A stretch of DNA of 64,000 nt, from positions 5,270,001 to 5,334,000 of the forward strand of contig NZ_CP015600.1 in NCBI RefSeq assembly GCF_001647715.1, in the 5' to 3' direction. Below, piece after piece: positions 1 to 7,903 of the stretch. This DNA comes from Pseudomonas antarctica (lineage in GTDB: Bacteria; Pseudomonadota; Gammaproteobacteria; Pseudomonadales; Pseudomonadaceae). Within the stretch, counting starts at the first letter, position 1. Each line of letters starts with the position of its first letter. The notes below the pieces were generated by a model, which had not been told where the DNA came from, did no database searches, and saw only the letters and a program-made list of their open reading frames with translations. The position numbers and the translations under genes are program-made.

Positions 1-1
1 A

Positions 2-184
2 ATCGGCCTGCCCATCAGCGAAGCCTCACAACGCCTGTCGCAATTTCCTGCGGATTACCTGGGCCTGGAAGAACGCGGGCGCCTGCAACCGGGCAGCTTT
101 GCCGATTGCGTGCGGCTGGACCGCTCCCTGCACCTCACCGACGTAATGGTCGAAGGAGAAACCATTGACTTCAAAAATGCTTGA
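2..184 (+). CDS. nagA: N-acetylglucosamine-6-phosphate deacetylase, C-terminal end (5' truncated by window)
   Basis: The window opens inside this gene; the last 60 codons are visible. The deduced tail has the ending common to amidohydrolases: a Gly-Arg-Leu-x-Pro-Gly-x-x-Ala-Asp turn followed by a beta strand and 'VMVEGE'. That fold fragment alone would only say amidohydrolase. The NagA call rests on the three N-acetylglucosamine PTS genes that follow directly. NagA removes acetate from GlcNAc-6-P in the cytoplasm, giving the substrate of the next enzyme. The stop codon lies 20 bases inside the next gene if that gene begins at its TTG, so the two are probably translationally coupled. Confidence 0.72.
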   Translation: MGLPISEASQRLSQFPADYLGLEERGRLQPGSFADCVRLDRSLHLTDVMVEGETIDFKNA

Positions 185-1187
185 AGAGGCCCTGGCCTCC
201 TGTGACGCCGTCGCGGCGCAACTGCAACGCCTGAACCCGATGCTGGAGGAAGTCGCCGGGCGCCTGCGCCGCCAGCCACCGCAAGTGGCGATGACCATTG
301 CCCGTGGCAGTTCGGACCATGCCGCCAGCTACTTCGCCTACCTGGCCATGCAGCATGTGGGCATTCCAGTGGCGTCGTTGCCGATGTCGGTGGTGACGCT
401 GTTGCAGGCGCCGCTGAAAGTCAGCGGCCAGGTCGCGTTCGGTTTCTCCCAATCGGGGCAAAGCCCGGACCTGGTCAACAGCCTGCGCTTGCTGCGCAAA
501 CGCGGCGCCTTGAGCATTTCGATGGTCAACGCCGAGGACTCGCCGCTGGAAGCCGCCTGCGAATTCCATGTGCCATTGTGCGCAGGCCCGGAACAAAGCG
601 TGGCCGCCACCAAAAGCTTTATCGCCACCCTCAGCGCCAGCGCGCAGTTGATCGGCCACTGGAACCAGGACCTGTTGCTGCTGCAAGCTTGCCAGGCGTT
701 GCCCGCCGGCCTGCGTGAAGCCGCCACACAGGATTGGACCCCAGCCATCGACGCCTTGCGCACCAGCCAACGGCTGATTGTCATCGGCCGAGGCGCCGGT
801 TTTGCCATCGCCCAGGAAGCTGCGCTCAAGCTCAAGGAGACGTCGGCGATCCAGGCCGAAGCCTTCAGCAGCGCCGAAGTGCGCCACGGGCCGATGGCCT
901 TGATCGACCAAGGCTACCCGTTGCTGGTGTTCGCCCCACGCGGTGCAGAGCAAGCTGGCCTGCTGAGCCTGGCCGCCGACATGCGCCAACGCGGTGCCCG
1001 CGTGCTGCTGGCCGCGCCGGACGATATCAGCGAGCGCGACCTGACCCTGACCCGCGCCGAACACCCAAGCCTTGACCCGATCCTGGCGATCCAAAGCTTT
1101 TACGTAATGGCCGCTGGCCTGGCTGAAGCGCGGGGCATGGACCCGGACCAGCCGCGTCACCTGAGCAAAGTTACCCGCACTCACTGA
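165..1187 (+). CDS. nagB-II: SIS-domain glucosamine-6-phosphate deaminase (NagB-II type)
   Basis: A 340-residue protein with two sugar-isomerase (SIS) domains, like the C-terminal half of GlmS but without the glutaminase half. Visible motifs are ARGSSDH (46-52), SQSGQSPD (95-102), GRGAG (208-212), ALKLKET (220-226) and EVRHGP (238-243). Proteins of this type in GlcNAc operons convert glucosamine-6-P to fructose-6-P and ammonia, replacing classical NagB. The start chosen is TTG at 165, because AAGGAG at 153-158 sits 6 nt upstream. The ATG at 177 (336 aa) would leave that site too far away. It overlaps the nagA end and precedes the EIIA-HPr-EI gene by 14 nt, so it is a middle gene of the nag operon. 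Confidence 0.85.
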   Translation: MTSKMLEEALASCDAVAAQLQRLNPMLEEVAGRLRRQPPQVAMTIARGSSDHAASYFAYLAMQHVGIPVASLPMSVVTLLQAPLKVSGQVAFGFSQSGQSPDLVNSLRLLRKRGALSISMVNAEDSPLEAACEFHVPLCAGPEQSVAATKSFIATLSASAQLIGHWNQDLLLLQACQALPAGLREAATQDWTPAIDALRTSQRLIVIGRGAGFAIAQEAALKLKETSAIQAEAFSSAEVRHGPMALIDQGYPLLVFAPRGAEQAGLLSLAADMRQRGARVLLAAPDDISERDLTLTRAEHPSLDPILAIQSFYVMAAGLAEARGMDPDQPRHLSKVTRTH

Positions 1188-1201
1188 GTAGCGTTTTCCT
1201 G

Positions 1202-3727
1202 ATGAGTACCGTGCCCATGTCTTACAACAATAATGAATTGACCCTAAGCGCCCCACTCAGTGGCCCGGTGCTGACCCTGGGCAACGTTCCCGACGAAGTG
1301 TTCGCCAGCGGCGCCATGGGCGACGGTATTGCCATCGACCCGCTGAACGACTGCCTGCACGCGCCCTGTGACGGGGTGATTATCCATGTCGCCCGCACCG
1401 GGCATGCGCTGACGATTCGTGCCGAAAACGGTGCGGAGGTGCTGATGCATGTGGGCATCGACACCGTGGAGCTGAATGGCGAAGGGTTTGCGCTGCTCGT
1501 AAAGGAAGGCGCACGGGTGAGTCAGGGCCAGGCGCTGGTGCAGTTCGATCTGGACCGGATTGCGCGCCAGTGCAAGAGCCTGATCAGCCTGATCATTCTG
1601 ACTAATGGCGAGCACTTTGAGCTGCGGCCGGTGGCGGGAAAAATCGTCAAGCTTGGTGAGCCGTTGCTACACATCGTGGCGCGCTCGGCAGCACCGGCTC
1701 AAACGCCTGTGGATAACGCGTTCACCGAAGTCCGTGCCAGCGTGCGTATCACTCACCGGGGTGGTTTGCATGCGCGCCCCGCCGCGTTGATCCGCAAGAC
1801 CGCCCAAGGTTTCAGCAGCCAGGCGCAGCTGCACTTCGCCGGTAAATCGGCGGCGTGCGACAGCCTGATCGGCCTGATGGGGCTGGGTATCGGCGAAGGC
1901 GACGAGGTACGTGTCACTTGCCGCGGCAAGGATTGCGAGGCCGCGTTGCAGGCGTTGGTTGCGGCACTGTCTGTCGCCATCAGCGAAGAACCGCACGCGC
2001 CGGTTGCCGTCGCGCCACGCAAGGCAAATACCGAAGCCGGTGTATTACAAGGCGTGTGTGCAGCGCCCGGCCTGGTGTGCGGGCCGCTGTTTCGCCTGAC
2101 CGGTATCGAGCTGCCGGCAGACACCGGCAACCATCGTGCCGACGAACAATTGCAACGGCTGGATACGGCCCTTGAGCGCGTGCGCGGCGAGATCCGCACT
2201 ACGCTGGACCAGGCACGCCAACGCAAAGCCGTCGAGGAAGAAGATATCTTCGCCGCCCACCTCGCGCTGCTGGAAGACCCGACGCTGTTGGACGCCGCCA
2301 CCGGCGCCATCGAACACGGCAGCGCCGCCACCCACGCCTGGCGTGATGCGATCCAGGCGCAATGCGCCGTGTTACTGGCGCTGGGCAAACCGCTGTTTGC
2401 CGAGCGCGCCAATGACCTGCGGGATCTGCAACAACGCGTGCTGCGCGCACTGCTGGGGGAAACCTGGCACTTCGAATTGCCCGCCGGTTCAATTGTCAGC
2501 GCCCATGAACTGACGCCATCCGACCTGCTGCAATTGAGTGCGCAAAACGCCGTAGGCATTTGCATGGCCGAAGGCGGCGCCACGTCCCACGTCGCCATTC
2601 TGGCCCGCGGTAAAGGCTTGCCTTGCGTCGTGGCATTGGGCGCCGAAGTGCTCGATGTGCCCCAAGGCCAACGCGTGGTGCTGGATGCGGCCAACGGTCG
2701 CCTGGAACTGGCTCCCAGCGAGGCGCGCCACGCCGAAGTGCACCAGATTCGCGACGCACAAACACTGCGCCGCCAACAGCAACAGGCCCACGCGCAGGAA
2801 CCGGCCCGCACCACCGATGGCGTGAGCATTGAAGTCGCCGCCAATGTCGCCTCCAGCGCCGAAGCCCAAGTGGCCTTTGAAAACGGTGCCGATGGCGTCG
2901 GCCTGTTGCGCACCGAATTCCTCTTTGTCGACCGTCGCACCGCGCCGGATGAGCAGGAGCAGCGCCAGGCCTATCAAGCCGTGTTGGACGCTATGGGCGA
3001 CAAGTCGGTGATCATCCGCACCATCGACGTTGGCGGCGACAAACAGCTCGACTACCTGCCGCTGCCCGTCGAAGCCAACCCAGTGTTGGGCCTGCGCGGG
3101 ATTCGCATGGCTCAGGTGCGGCCTGAACTGCTCGACCAGCAATTGCGCGCCCTGCTGCAAGTCAGCCCGCTGGAACGTTGCCGCATCCTGTTGCCGATGG
3201 TCAGCGAGGTCGACGAATTGCTGCAGATCCGTCAGCGCCTGGATGAATTGTGCGTGGAGCTGGAATTGACCCAACGCCCGGAGCTGGGGGTGATGATCGA
3301 AGTCCCCGCCGCCGCGCTGATGGCCGAGCAGTTGGCCCAGCATGCGGACTTCCTGTCCATTGGCACCAATGACCTGTCCCAGTACACCCTGGCCATGGAC
3401 CGCGACCACGCCGGCCTCGCCGCCCGGGTCGATGCGCTGCACCCGGCATTGCTGCGGCTGATCGCCCAGACTTGCGCGGGGGCTGCCAAACATGGGCGTT
3501 GGGTCGGCATCTGCGGCGCCCTCGCGTCCGACCCGCTGGCCACGCCGGTACTCATCGGCCTGGGTGTCAGCGAGTTGTCCGTCAGCCCGCCGCAAATCGG
3601 AGAAATCAAGGACCGTGTCCGCCACCTGGACGCGGCTCAATGCCGGCAATTGAGCCAACGCCTGCTCGACCTGAGCAGCGCCAAAGCCGTTCGCCAAGCC
3701 TGTCAACACCACTGGCCGCTGAGCTGA
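1202..3727 (+). CDS. nagF: PTS multiphosphoryl transfer protein EIIA(Glc)-HPr-EI, GlcNAc system
   Basis: An 841-residue fusion of three cytoplasmic PTS parts. Residues ~1-160 are a glucose-type EIIA with His68 and the phosphorylated His83 in LMHVGIDTV. Residues ~175-260 are HPr with the active His190 in GLHARPA. Residues ~280-841 are enzyme I with the phospho-His463 in GGATSHVAI and the C-terminal PEP-binding barrel. It takes phosphate from PEP and passes it along its own domains to the EIIB of the permease encoded directly downstream. Start is ATG at 1202; an in-frame ATG at 1217 (836 aa) is possible, as neither has a strong ribosome site. Length and domain order match the Pseudomonas NagF-type proteins. 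A paralogue with the same layout lies in the trehalose locus. Confidence 0.93.
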   Translation: MSTVPMSYNNNELTLSAPLSGPVLTLGNVPDEVFASGAMGDGIAIDPLNDCLHAPCDGVIIHVARTGHALTIRAENGAEVLMHVGIDTVELNGEGFALLVKEGARVSQGQALVQFDLDRIARQCKSLISLIILTNGEHFELRPVAGKIVKLGEPLLHIVARSAAPAQTPVDNAFTEVRASVRITHRGGLHARPAALIRKTAQGFSSQAQLHFAGKSAACDSLIGLMGLGIGEGDEVRVTCRGKDCEAALQALVAALSVAISEEPHAPVAVAPRKANTEAGVLQGVCAAPGLVCGPLFRLTGIELPADTGNHRADEQLQRLDTALERVRGEIRTTLDQARQRKAVEEEDIFAAHLALLEDPTLLDAATGAIEHGSAATHAWRDAIQAQCAVLLALGKPLFAERANDLRDLQQRVLRALLGETWHFELPAGSIVSAHELTPSDLLQLSAQNAVGICMAEGGATSHVAILARGKGLPCVVALGAEVLDVPQGQRVVLDAANGRLELAPSEARHAEVHQIRDAQTLRRQQQQAHAQEPARTTDGVSIEVAANVASSAEAQVAFENGADGVGLLRTEFLFVDRRTAPDEQEQRQAYQAVLDAMGDKSVIIRTIDVGGDKQLDYLPLPVEANPVLGLRGIRMAQVRPELLDQQLRALLQVSPLERCRILLPMVSEVDELLQIRQRLDELCVELELTQRPELGVMIEVPAAALMAEQLAQHADFLSIGTNDLSQYTLAMDRDHAGLAARVDALHPALLRLIAQTCAGAAKHGRWVGICGALASDPLATPVLIGLGVSELSVSPPQIGEIKDRVRHLDAAQCRQLSQRLLDLSSAKAVRQACQHHWPLS

Positions 3728-3753
3728 AAACAACAAGAATAGGGAGACACGCC

Positions 3754-5460
3754 ATGTACCAACACTTTATCGAAGGCTTGCAACGCCTCGGCCGTGCGCT
3801 GATGTTGCCGATCGCGATCTTGCCGATCGCCGGCCTCTTGCTGCGCCTGGGCGACACCGACCTGCTCAACATCGCCGTGATGCACGATGCCGGGCAAGCG
3901 ATCTTCGCCAACCTCGCGCTGATCTTCGCCATCGGCATCGCCGTGGGGTTTGCCCGCGACAATAACGGTACAGCGGGCCTGGCGGGCGCAATCGGTTACC
4001 TGGTGATGGTCTCCACGCTCAAGGTGATGGACACCACCATCAACATGGGCATGCTCGCCGGTATCGCCAGCGGCTTGATGGCCGGCGGGCTGTACAACCG
4101 CTTCAAGGACATCAAACTGCCGGAGTACCTGGCGTTCTTCGGCGGGCGGCGGTTTGTGCCGATTGCCACGGGTTTCTCGGCCGTTGCGCTGGGGGTGATC
4201 TTTGGCTTGATCTGGCCGCCGATCCAGCACGGCATCAACAGCTTCGGTGTGTTGTTGATGGAAAGCGGGAGCATTGGTGCCTTCGTATTTGGCGTGTTTA
4301 ACCGTCTGCTGATCGTCACCGGCCTGCACCATATCCTCAACAACATGGCGTGGTTTGTGTTCGGCAGCTTCACCGACCCGGTAACCGGTGCAGTGGTCAC
4401 CGGCGACCTGACCCGCTACTTCGCCGGCGACCCGAAAGGGGGCCAGTTCATGACCGGTATGTTCCCGGTGATGCTGTTCGGCCTGCCCGCCGCGTGCCTG
4501 GCGATGTACCGCAACGCGCTGCCGGAACGCCGCAAAGTCATGGGCGGGATTTTCCTGTCGATGGCGCTGACCTCGTTTTTGACCGGTGTGACTGAGCCGA
4601 TTGAGTTCGCCTTCATGTTCCTCGCGCCGTTCCTGTATTTGATCCATGCGCTGCTGACGGGCCTGTCGATGGCGGTCACTGACCTGTTGAATATCCACCT
4701 GGGCTTTACCTTCTCCGGCGGCTTTATCGACATGGTGCTGGGCTGGGGCAAGTCCACCAATGGCTGGCTGGTGTTCCCGGTCGGGTTGGCTTACGCGGTG
4801 ATCTACTACAGCGTGTTCAACTACTGCATCCGTCGCTTCAACCTGAAGACACCGGGTCGCGAAGATATCCCGGTGGTGCAGGCCGAGGCGATGAGTGAGA
4901 ACCAGCGGGCCGGTGCGTACATCCGTGCGCTGGGCGGTGCGGCTAATTTGTTGAGTGTCGGCGCCTGCACCACGCGCCTGCGGCTGGACATGGTGGATCG
5001 CAACAAGGCAGTGGACGCGGAACTGAAAGCGCTTGGCGCGATGGCCGTGGTGCGGCCTGGCAATGGTGGGAGTTTGCAGGTGGTGGTGGGGCCGATGGCC
5101 GACAGCATTGCTGATGAGATTCGCTTGGCCATGCCGTCATTTGTTGCCACTGCACCGGTAGCGGCTGCGCCTGTGGATAAGCCGGTTGCGGTGAATGTGC
5201 ACGAGGCCGAGAAATGGCTGAGCGCCTTGGGCGGCCGCGGGAATGTGCGGCAGCTGGAAGCCGTGGCGATGACTCGGTTGCGCGTGGAATTGGGGGATGA
5301 CTCGGTGCTGTCCGAGGCCGACTTGACTGCGCTGGGTTGCCAGGGTGTGAGCCAGTTGGACAGCGGGGTTTGGCACCTGTTGATTGGTGACAAGGCCTTG
5401 GGGTTGGGCGAGGCGCTGGAGCGGTTGGTCAGTGGCCGTGAGGTCGGCGCCAGGGTCTAG
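3754..5460 (+). CDS. nagE: PTS N-acetylglucosamine permease EIICB with an extra Cys-less EIIB domain
   Basis: A 568-residue inner membrane permease that imports and phosphorylates GlcNAc. Residues ~1-370 are the EIIC membrane domain, including the GITEPIEF-like loop (GVTEPIEF, 278-285) that binds sugar. Residues ~386-460 are EIIB with the phospho-Cys405 in ACTTRLRL. A second EIIB-like domain (~484-560) repeats the fold but reads AMTRLRV, with Ala at the cysteine position. No EIIA is fused; the upstream EIIA-HPr-EI protein must supply it. Start ATG 3754 is preceded by GGGAGA at good spacing; the frame is open further upstream but that is inside the previous gene. It is the last gene of the operon, followed by a REP pair. 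Confidence 0.93.
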   Translation: MYQHFIEGLQRLGRALMLPIAILPIAGLLLRLGDTDLLNIAVMHDAGQAIFANLALIFAIGIAVGFARDNNGTAGLAGAIGYLVMVSTLKVMDTTINMGMLAGIASGLMAGGLYNRFKDIKLPEYLAFFGGRRFVPIATGFSAVALGVIFGLIWPPIQHGINSFGVLLMESGSIGAFVFGVFNRLLIVTGLHHILNNMAWFVFGSFTDPVTGAVVTGDLTRYFAGDPKGGQFMTGMFPVMLFGLPAACLAMYRNALPERRKVMGGIFLSMALTSFLTGVTEPIEFAFMFLAPFLYLIHALLTGLSMAVTDLLNIHLGFTFSGGFIDMVLGWGKSTNGWLVFPVGLAYAVIYYSVFNYCIRRFNLKTPGREDIPVVQAEAMSENQRAGAYIRALGGAANLLSVGACTTRLRLDMVDRNKAVDAELKALGAMAVVRPGNGGSLQVVVGPMADSIADEIRLAMPSFVATAPVAAAPVDKPVAVNVHEAEKWLSALGGRGNVRQLEAVAMTRLRVELGDDSVLSEADLTALGCQGVSQLDSGVWHLLIGDKALGLGEALERLVSGREVGARV

Positions 5461-5478
5461 CGCTGTAGCGGCTGTTCT

Positions 5479-5561
5479 GGCCTCATCGCGGGCAAGCCCG
5501 GCTCCCACATTTGGCTGTATTCACAGCTCAACATGTGGGAGCGGGCTTGCCCGCGATTGGG
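5479..5561. repeat. REP-type inverted repeat pair (GCGGGCAAGCCC arms)
   Basis: Two head-to-head copies of the common Pseudomonas REP motif: CGCGGGCAAGCCCGGCTCCCAC and, inverted, GTGGGAGCGGGCTTGCCCGCG, separated by about 30 bases. It lies between the nag operon end and a converging gene. Such pairs are mobilised by RAYT transposases, and none is encoded in this window. Confidence 0.85.
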
Positions 5562-5577
5562 CCAGACAGGCGCCCGA

Positions 5578-5841
5578 TTACTTCTGTTCGGGCACCTCAA
5601 CTAAATCCAACACCCGATCCACCATCAACTGAATACCCTCCAGCATCCGATGAATCCCCAGCACCGCATCACGCTGCGGGCCGTCGATATCAAACGCCAG
5701 ATTGCCCGCCAGCGCCTGCACGGATGCCAGGTCTTGGGAGGCGTTGGCGAGCAGGGTTTCGCTGTTCAGGTTGGGCAGTACGGTGAAAATATGGTCGGTA
5801 GATTGAGAATCAGATGGAGGATTGGGACTGTCTTTGATCAT
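5578..5841 (-). CDS. DUF6124 family protein
   Basis: An 87-residue acidic, mostly helical protein. The 'SETLLANASQDLASVQALAGNLAF' region resembles the Pseudomonas DUF6124 family, whose role is not known to me. Start ATG 5841 has AGGAG 7 nt upstream. No signal peptide or membrane segment is visible. It is monocistronic and converges with the nag operon across a REP pair. Its 150-nt leader can fold into stable hairpins, one of which would pair with the AGGAG (see the separate entry), so translation may be controlled by RNA structure. Function unknown. Confidence 0.75.
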   Translation of the reverse strand: MIKDSPNPPSDSQSTDHIFTVLPNLNSETLLANASQDLASVQALAGNLAFDIDGPQRDAVLGIHRMLEGIQLMVDRVLDLVEVPEQK

Positions 5842-5992
5842 GGTAAATCTCCTGAAAAATAGGAGCTGCCAACATCACTTGCAGATGATGGGAGGCAGCT
5901 GTGCGCGGGTCTGCAAGACCGAGTCAGGAGCAGCTCGGCAGACCCGAAGGTCTCCCACGCACAGCCACCACAAAACGATGACCATGAAAAAC
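5842..5992 (-). promoter_or_regulatory. Structured 5' leader of the DUF6124 gene
   Basis: Downstream of a TATAAT box (complement of 5999-6004) the predicted leader contains three nested or consecutive hairpins. The first is GCTGTGCG...CGCGCACAGC enclosing GGGTCTGCCGAG...CTCGGTCTTGCAGACCC. The second is AGCTGCC..ATCA...TGAT..GGCAGCT. The third is CTCCT-loop-AGGAG, which would occlude the ribosome binding site. All are read directly from the bases. Regulation by this structure is inference. Confidence 0.5.
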
Positions 5993-5998
5993 GCCACG

Positions 5999-6004
5999 AT
6001 TATA
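5999..6004 (-). promoter_or_regulatory. -10 box of the DUF6124 gene
   Basis: A perfect TATAAT on the minus strand, about 160 nt before the DUF6124 start codon. The -35 region is weak (TGTTGG at 17-nt spacing), so an activator or alternative sigma factor is possible. Confidence 0.4.
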
Positions 6005-6046
6005 GCGGCGCTTCTTAGCTCCCAACATGATTTCGGCAGGCTTGCA

Positions 6047-6136
6047 GTCCCGATCGCTGAATTGGCAGCGACTGGCGAAGGTTAATGAGGCCAGTTCCGA
6101 GGGACAACCTGAAAGGCCTGTGGGAAATCTCCGAGA
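6047..6136. repeat. Copy A of a ~93-bp structured element flanking the nucleotidyltransferase module
   Basis: This stretch aligns without gaps over about 80 bases to 7325-7414. A 34-bp core (6094-6127 and 7372-7405) is identical. The outer hairpin TCGCTG...CAGCGA here is TCACTGA...TCAGTGA in copy B, a compensated G-C to A-T change. Lies between the DUF6124 promoter and the terminator of the neighbouring operon. Nature unknown. Confidence 0.65.
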
Positions 6137-6155
6137 CCTGAAGATAGCGCAGACA

Positions 6156-6182
6156 ATAAAAAACCCGGCCTAAGCCGGGTTC
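6156..6182 (-). terminator. Terminator of the nucleotidyltransferase module
   Basis: On the minus strand AACCCGGCTTAGGCCGGGTT is followed by a run of T, 20 nt past the stop codon of the 150-aa gene. A typical Rho-independent terminator. Confidence 0.85.
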
Positions 6183-6200
6183 ATTGTTTGCAATCTACGC

Positions 6201-6653
6201 CTAAGCAGACGCCGCACGCTGCTCAGCTTCGTAATGGCGCGTCTGAAAAGGCATCAACGCTTGAGCCTTTAAACCCAGCCCCTCACTCAACCCCCAAGAC
6301 ACCGCCAGTTCATCACGACGGCTGCGCAGCGCAACAGCGCCTTGCGGTTGCACGTTGTGCTTGGCAGCAGAAGCCGAAAACAATTCAAGCGCCTTCAACG
6401 CTTCCAATACCCGGGAATCCGTCGCACATGAAAAGCGCGTGAATCGCTCCAGCAAGTAGCCTGCGCGGCGAAGCTCCACTTCACTGGAGTGCGCCTTCAG
6501 AAAAGCCCTCACCTCGCCCACAAGGTTCGCGTCCGAATACCAAACCGCCTTCGCTGCAACGACAAGCGCAGCATCATCAGCCTGATTCAAAGGGCTTTTG
6601 ACCAGCGTATCCAAGGCGGATGAGAGGACGGGAGCGTTAAAAGGCTTCGTCAA
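6201..6653 (-). CDS. Hypothetical protein, partner of nucleotidyltransferase
   Basis: A 150-residue, largely helical soluble protein that I do not recognise. It follows the nucleotidyltransferase gene with a 17-bp overlap, so the two are co-translated. No R-x(4-6)-H HEPN motif is visible, which argues against the MNT/HEPN toxin-antitoxin type. No signal peptide or membrane segment is seen. The reading frame extends to a strong terminator at 6156-6182. It could be a partner or regulator of the upstream enzyme; this is inferred from position alone. Confidence 0.6.
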   Translation of the reverse strand: MTKPFNAPVLSSALDTLVKSPLNQADDAALVVAAKAVWYSDANLVGEVRAFLKAHSSEVELRRAGYLLERFTRFSCATDSRVLEALKALELFSASAAKHNVQPQGAVALRSRRDELAVSWGLSEGLGLKAQALMPFQTRHYEAEQRAASA

Positions 6654-7275
6654 CTTCAGTCTCCAAGTAGTCGTGCAGAATATTGGTCAGAATGGATCTA
6701 GGTGATTCTTTGTTGCCAACATACATATCAATCGCCTGCAATGCCAATCGACGGAACTCAGTGGTAACGATGAAGCCTGCCCTGAGCAACGCCATGATGT
6801 CGCTTATATCCTGATCAGTAGCTCTGCCCAATTTGGAGATCGCAATATCGATAGGCGCAGCTATGTGCAGATGCAGTGAAGATTTATCAGGAAACGCCTC
6901 GAGGGGAATACTTCGTTCCCAGTAGTCTTCATGAAGCGGGCCAAATGCAGTGTTGTATTGAAGATCGTAGTTCAGCTCCATGACGCGGCCGGATTGCTCA
7001 TCGAAAAATGTTTCTGGAAACTCCGCCAGCAATGTCCGTAGACGCAATGTGTCTCGCGCATTCGCGCAATAAATTTCTGCATCCACATCAGTGGAAACTC
7101 GATGGTGCGTATACAAATGGACAGCACAACCGCCAAAGACAATAACCTTTACCGCGCCGGGCTTGGCGCCCTCAACCATCAACTCCACCTCGATGGACTT
7201 GAACATTGAAATCAAAGCCTGGCCCAGTGGGGTATTCGTATTGAGTCGGGGAGAGACGACATCTGGAAAACCCAT
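6637..7275 (-). CDS. Nucleotidyltransferase-fold protein (DUF6036/AbiEii-like)
   Basis: A 212-residue protein with a minimal nucleotidyltransferase signature: VFGGCAVHLY (47-56) then RVSTDVDAEI (59-68), i.e. a Gly-Gly pair and an Asp-x-Asp that would bind metal. Families with this core include aminoglycoside adenylyltransferases, AbiEii toxins and uncharacterised DUF6036 proteins; I cannot choose among them firmly. Start ATG 7275 has only a weak ribosome site (GAG); an internal ATG (residue 24) is possible. It is the first gene of a two-gene operon, ending 17 bp inside the next gene. The operon is framed by two copies of a structured repeat, which suggests an accessory, possibly defence-like, module. 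Confidence 0.68.
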   Translation of the reverse strand: MGFPDVVSPRLNTNTPLGQALISMFKSIEVELMVEGAKPGAVKVIVFGGCAVHLYTHHRVSTDVDAEIYCANARDTLRLRTLLAEFPETFFDEQSGRVMELNYDLQYNTAFGPLHEDYWERSIPLEAFPDKSSLHLHIAAPIDIAISKLGRATDQDISDIMALLRAGFIVTTEFRRLALQAIDMYVGNKESPRSILTNILHDYLETEVDEAF

Positions 7276-7324
7276 TATTGAATCTCAAGCCGGTGCAACG
7301 TTGTTGAACGGGTATTGAGCTCAA

Positions 7325-7414
7325 ATCCCGATCACTGACTTTTCAGTGACCGAGCAAGGCTATTGAGACGGGTTCCGAGGGACAACCTGAAAGGCCTGTG
7401 GGAAAGATCTGAGG
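7325..7414. repeat. Copy B of the ~93-bp structured element
   Basis: Ungapped match to 6047-6136, including the identical 34-bp core at 7372-7405. Its outer stem is TCACTGA-CTTT-TCAGTGA. An inner stem TTCC..ACA.CCT-GAA-AGG..TGT..GGAA is the same in both copies. It begins about 50 bp before the start codon of the nucleotidyltransferase gene. Confidence 0.65.
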
Positions 7415-7427
7415 TGCCTGTCCCGGC

Positions 7428-7516
7428 GCGTTCGCGAGCAAGCTCGATCCCACAGTTTGATCGGTGCCTGACGTGGCAATGCGGTCAAATATGGGAGCGG
7501 GCTTGCTCGCGAATAG
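7428..7516. repeat. REP-type inverted repeat pair (one arm degenerate)
   Basis: Left arm TTCGCGAGCAAGCTCGATCCCAC carries two changes from the usual motif. The right arm ATGGGAGCGGGCTTGCTCGCGAA is near consensus. Located between the accessory module and the purL operon terminator. Confidence 0.75.
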
Positions 7517-7531
7517 GCCCTTGCAAACAAC

Positions 7532-7572
7532 AAAAAACCCGCTGACCAAACTGGCCCAGCGGGTTTCTTGTT
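7532..7572 (-). terminator. Terminator of purL-yqfO-like operon
   Basis: Minus strand: AAACCCGCTGGGCC...GGTCAGCGGGTTTTTTG, a GC stem followed by T residues, 16 nt past the stop of the small gene downstream of purL. Confidence 0.85.
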
Positions 7573-7587
7573 TCTACAATCTGCGAA

Positions 7588-7899
7588 TCAAAAATCCGCC
7601 AACTGCCACACCTCATACGCCGGTGTCTCATAGGGATGGCTCAGTTTCAACGCGGCCACAACCGCCACGATCAACTCATCCGCCACCACCAGCTCAACCT
7701 TCCATTCTTCAACCACTTCAACCTGGCCGACTTGCCCGATAAACGGCTGGCTGCCGTCCAACGCGCGAAATTGGCCCTGGCCCAGCACTTGCCAGGCACA
7801 GCTGTCGTAATTGCCGATGCGCCCGCCGCCAGCGGCAAAGACGGCGGTTTTCACCGTCTCCACATGGCTGTCGGGCACAAAGAAGCTGAGCTTGTACAC
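7588..7899 (-). CDS. YqfO/NIF3-type small domain protein
   Basis: A 103-residue protein with the ferredoxin-like (CutA/PII-like) fold signature of the YqfO insert domain: an N-terminal MYKLSFFVPDSHVETVKTAV strand-helix and a C-terminal LSHPYETPAYEVWQL. The family is widespread and without a settled function; structural kinship suggests small-ligand or metal sensing. The start is GTG at 7899, only 4 nt after the purL stop codon, so it is cotranscribed and probably coupled to purine synthesis. The terminator right after it makes it the last gene of the unit. The GTG choice is supported by AAGGCG just upstream and the lack of another start. Confidence 0.8.
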   Translation of the reverse strand: MYKLSFFVPDSHVETVKTAVFAAGGGRIGNYDSCAWQVLGQGQFRALDGSQPFIGQVGQVEVVEEWKVELVVADELIVAVVAALKLSHPYETPAYEVWQLADF

Positions 7900-7903
7900 C
7901 GCC

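Noticed and set aside
3472..3753. N-terminal extension of nagE
   Set aside because: It lies inside the upstream EIIA-HPr-EI gene; ATG 3754 has a good ribosome site and begins the normal N-terminus.
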